Under the pieces are notes generated by a model. That model was not told the origin of the DNA, ran no database searches, and saw only the letters and a program-made list of their open reading frames with translations. Below, piece after piece: positions 62,280 to 64,000 of a stretch of DNA of 64,000 nucleotides. Origin of the DNA: GCA-002282575 sp964519885 (GTDB lineage: Bacteria; Pseudomonadota; Gammaproteobacteria; Thiomicrospirales; Thiomicrospiraceae); NCBI GenBank assembly GCA_964519885.1, contig CAZFLX010000010.1:12578-76577 (forward strand). The letters are read 5' to 3'. Every line of letters begins with the position of its first letter. Positions within the stretch are counted from its first letter, which is position 1. The position numbers and the translations under genes are program-made.

Positions 62280-62789
62280 GTGATTCTTATTGCTCAATCA
62301 TCTTTAATCGGTTTATCAGCCCCCGCTGACCTAGATCAGTTGGGGGTTGATGCCTTTTGGATGGAGCAGGCCTTACAGCTGGCCGAACAAGCAGAAGCAT
62401 TAGGTGAAGTGCCAGTGGGTGCAGTGGTGGTGATTGATGGGGTTTGTGTGGCGGCGGCATTTAATCAACCCATTAGTCAATCAGACCCCACCGCCCATGC
62501 CGAGATGCTTGCTTTGCGAGACGCAGCGAAACAGGTTCAAAACTATCGACTGGTGAATGCAACCTTATATGTCACTTTAGAGCCTTGCACCATGTGTGCT
62601 GGTGCGATGATTCATGCACGAGTGAAACGGGTTGTTTATGCCACGCCCGAGCCTAGAACGGGTGCGGCAGGTTCGGTGTTTAATGTGTTGCAACATGAGC
62701 AGCTCAATCATCGATGCGAGTTGCATTCAGGGTTAATGGCTGATCGCGCTGCGGCGCAATTACGACAATTTTTCAAAGCCAGACGTTAG
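62280..62789 (+). CDS. tadA: tRNA-specific adenosine-34 deaminase
   Basis: About 169 residues. It converts A34 of tRNA-Arg(ACG) to inosine. The zinc site is HAE in PTAHAEMLALR and PCTMC in TLEPCTMCAGAMIHARV. The start is uncertain: GTG 62280 gives a length near E. coli TadA (167); an ATG at 62361 begins at the conserved WMEQAL and would be shorter. The frame is open back to 62238, but that part reads through the inverted-repeat region. Confidence 0.93.
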   Translation: MILIAQSSLIGLSAPADLDQLGVDAFWMEQALQLAEQAEALGEVPVGAVVVIDGVCVAAAFNQPISQSDPTAHAEMLALRDAAKQVQNYRLVNATLYVTLEPCTMCAGAMIHARVKRVVYATPEPRTGAAGSVFNVLQHEQLNHRCELHSGLMADRAAAQLRQFFKARR

Positions 62790-62805
62790 GCAAAGAGTGA
62801 TCACG

Positions 62806-63387
62806 ATGCAAAAATCCATTGATCCGAGTGATAATTTAATGTCGATTAAAATTCTGCCAGGTGAGTTTTATGTCACTCAGCAGAATGAAAAAATCGAAAC
62901 GGTATTAGGCTCGTGTGTTTCAGCTTGTGTGCGTGATCCCGTTGCAGGTGTTGGCGGTATGAATCATTTTATGTTACCGATGGAAAAGCAACAATCTTGT
63001 GCCGTGCGGGCAGAATTGGCCGATGCCAATCGTTACGGCAACTATGCGATGGAAAATATGATTAATGCGCTGTTAAAGTTGGGAGCGCAACGCAAGCGAC
63101 TGGAGTTTAAAATTTTTGGTGGCGGTCGCATCATGAGTCAAATGACCAACGTAGGTTGGTATAACATAGGCTTTACCTTTGATTATTTGTACACCGAAGG
63201 TTTTCGGATTGTCTCGCAAGATATTGGCGATATTTATCCGCGCAAGGTGATTTATTTTCCCAGTACAGGGCGGGTTAGGGTGCGCAAGCTGAATGCGATG
63301 CATACCCAAACCTTGGTCGATCAAGAAGCGCAATATCGTCGGAGTGTGGATACTAAGCCAGTTGAAGGAGACATAGAACTCTTCTGA
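62806..63387 (+). CDS. cheD: Chemoreceptor glutamine deamidase CheD
   Basis: 193 residues. CheD converts specific receptor glutamines to glutamate before methylation. The catalytic Cys is in VLGSCVSACVRD and the His in GGMNHFMLP, with FKIFGGGRIM further on. ATG 62806 has GAG upstream; a GTG at 62797 in the same frame is possible. It is followed 62 bases later by a possible CheZ-like gene. Receptors that could be substrates are in the same window. Confidence 0.95.
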   Translation: MQKSIDPSDNLMSIKILPGEFYVTQQNEKIETVLGSCVSACVRDPVAGVGGMNHFMLPMEKQQSCAVRAELADANRYGNYAMENMINALLKLGAQRKRLEFKIFGGGRIMSQMTNVGWYNIGFTFDYLYTEGFRIVSQDIGDIYPRKVIYFPSTGRVRVRKLNAMHTQTLVDQEAQYRRSVDTKPVEGDIELF

Positions 63388-63449
63388 TCCAATAAATCTC
63401 GTATAATAACCATTAGAAAAAACGCCACAGTATAAGGGAAATTAGATTC

Positions 63450-64000
63450 ATGTCAGTGCCAGAAGTAAAGCATGTTTTAGAATGGAAGGAATTGAGTCAG
63501 ACTATCATGGCACTCAATTTGTCGATTGCACAAATTGATTTGTCTATGACGGAAGGTAGCTACTCAATTGATACCTTGATTGATACCTTCAACTTTATGC
63601 GTGAAGGCTTGCAACAACTGAATCAGTCGGTGTTGAATGATGAAGTAGCGGATATTGCCCAGCTTAAGAATCGCTTGCTGGCAGAAAGCCAGGTGTTAAC
63701 GGAAAAAGTGACAGCCAGTATTGTTGCCTTCCAGTTTTATGACAAGTTAAGTCAACGTTTACAACATGTTTCTAAAAGCTTATCTAGTTTATCAGACATT
63801 ATTTCTCATGAAGACCGTACAGTTGATGAAAGTACATGGAATAATTTCCGTGAGAAGATGGCTAAGTATGCGGCTATGCGCGAAGAATATGAGTTATACG
63901 AGCTGGTATTCAACAAGGGTTTAACCGGCGAGCAAGCGATTGAAGTGATGAAAAATCGTATGCGCGAGCGCATGGAAGCGAATAAAAACCAACCCTTAGA
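63450..64000 (+). CDS. Possible CheZ-like chemotaxis phosphatase (3' end outside window)
   Basis: An uninterrupted frame of 183 codons runs off the window edge. It starts at ATG 63450 with AAGGGAAA upstream, and a TATAAT hexamer sits at 63402-63407. The protein is all-helical: two long helices with VAFQFYDKLSQRLQHV at about residues 92-107. In CheZ the CheY-dephosphorylating residues are D and Q in a D-x3-Q arrangement inside a QDFQDLTGQ helix; here D98-K-L-S-Q102 has the same spacing and similar surroundings. Adjacency to cheD supports a chemotaxis role. The name is inference. Confidence 0.6.
   Translation, partial: MSVPEVKHVLEWKELSQTIMALNLSIAQIDLSMTEGSYSIDTLIDTFNFMREGLQQLNQSVLNDEVADIAQLKNRLLAESQVLTEKVTASIVAFQFYDKLSQRLQHVSKSLSSLSDIISHEDRTVDESTWNNFREKMAKYAAMREEYELYELVFNKGLTGEQAIEVMKNRMRERMEANKNQPL

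Noticed and set aside
62238..62360. TadA start at 62238
   Set aside because: The first residues would be encoded by the repeat-like gap after guaA; the length from GTG 62280 fits better.
63402..63407. TATAAT as a promoter for the CheZ-like gene
   Set aside because: It is a perfect -10 hexamer but no -35 or extended -10 accompanies it, so I did not list it as a separate feature.
1..64000. CRISPR array, tRNA/rRNA genes, insertion sequences, prophage or toxin-antitoxin modules
   Set aside because: No regularly spaced repeats, transposase, integrase, phage structural genes or tRNA-like cloverleafs were seen on either strand by reading; a tRNA search program was not available.

Overview
The window looks like chromosomal DNA of a motile, facultatively anaerobic (or at least FNR-regulated) gammaproteobacterium. 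The evidence is the gene order. The blocks lptD-surA-pdxA-ksgA-apaG-apaH, map/glnD/dapD divergent from rpsB, and rpsB-tsf-pyrH-frr-uppS-cdsA-rseP-bamA-skp-lpxD-fabZ-lpxA-lpxB-rnhB-dnaE are classic gammaproteobacterial arrangements. The amgK/murU pair next to lptD recalls pseudomonads, and kdnA-kdnB-kdsB recalls Shewanella-type LPS. I do not assign a genus. No rRNA, tRNA, insertion sequence, prophage or CRISPR array was seen.

Layout. 1-8.7 kb is a signalling block: a 5'-truncated Cache-type chemoreceptor, a hybrid kinase with its own Hpt domain, an Aer-like PAS chemoreceptor, a single-domain response regulator and a CheB-CheR fusion that breaks off inside its CheR domain. At about 8,705 it meets, tail to tail, a photolyase-related gene that is also cut off, so this point looks like a rearrangement or assembly join. 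8.7-13.2 kb holds the photolyase remnant with a DUF2256 partner, a HIT protein, cobS, and lgt-thyA-folA. 13.2-15.3 kb is a poly-HAMP chemoreceptor. 15.4-22.1 kb (minus strand) is the lptD...apaH operon plus a small membrane protein. 22.2-28.7 kb carries amgK, tpx, murU, yaaA, an O-methyltransferase, a CBS-domain membrane protein and an MgtE magnesium channel.

28.8-31.9 kb is kdnA-kdnB-kdsB, predicted to make and activate 8-amino-Kdo for the LPS inner core. 31.9-35.0 kb is an fnr gene with a perfect FNR box over its own -35 element. It is followed by a second perfect FNR box that sits upstream of a gene-free stretch ending in a strong terminator, a likely oxygen-controlled small RNA. A convergent kinase/regulator pair comes next. 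35.1-57.2 kb is dapD, glnD and map, then the long ribosomal / isoprenoid / envelope / DNA polymerase operon, which lacks dxr at both of its usual positions and has a Uma2-family gene inserted before dnaE. 57.3-64 kb holds a zinc-type CDF exporter, a possible 30-residue membrane peptide, a small lipoprotein, guaB-guaA, tadA, cheD and the start of a gene that may encode a CheZ-like phosphatase.

Many genes in the operons overlap by 1-17 bases (ATGA, GTGA, TGATG junctions) and several start with GTG or TTG, so translational coupling is widespread. These overlaps decided most start codons below. Gene-free stretches longer than 300 bases do not occur; the longest, 58,234-58,503, is described under the small ORF and the terminator found there.
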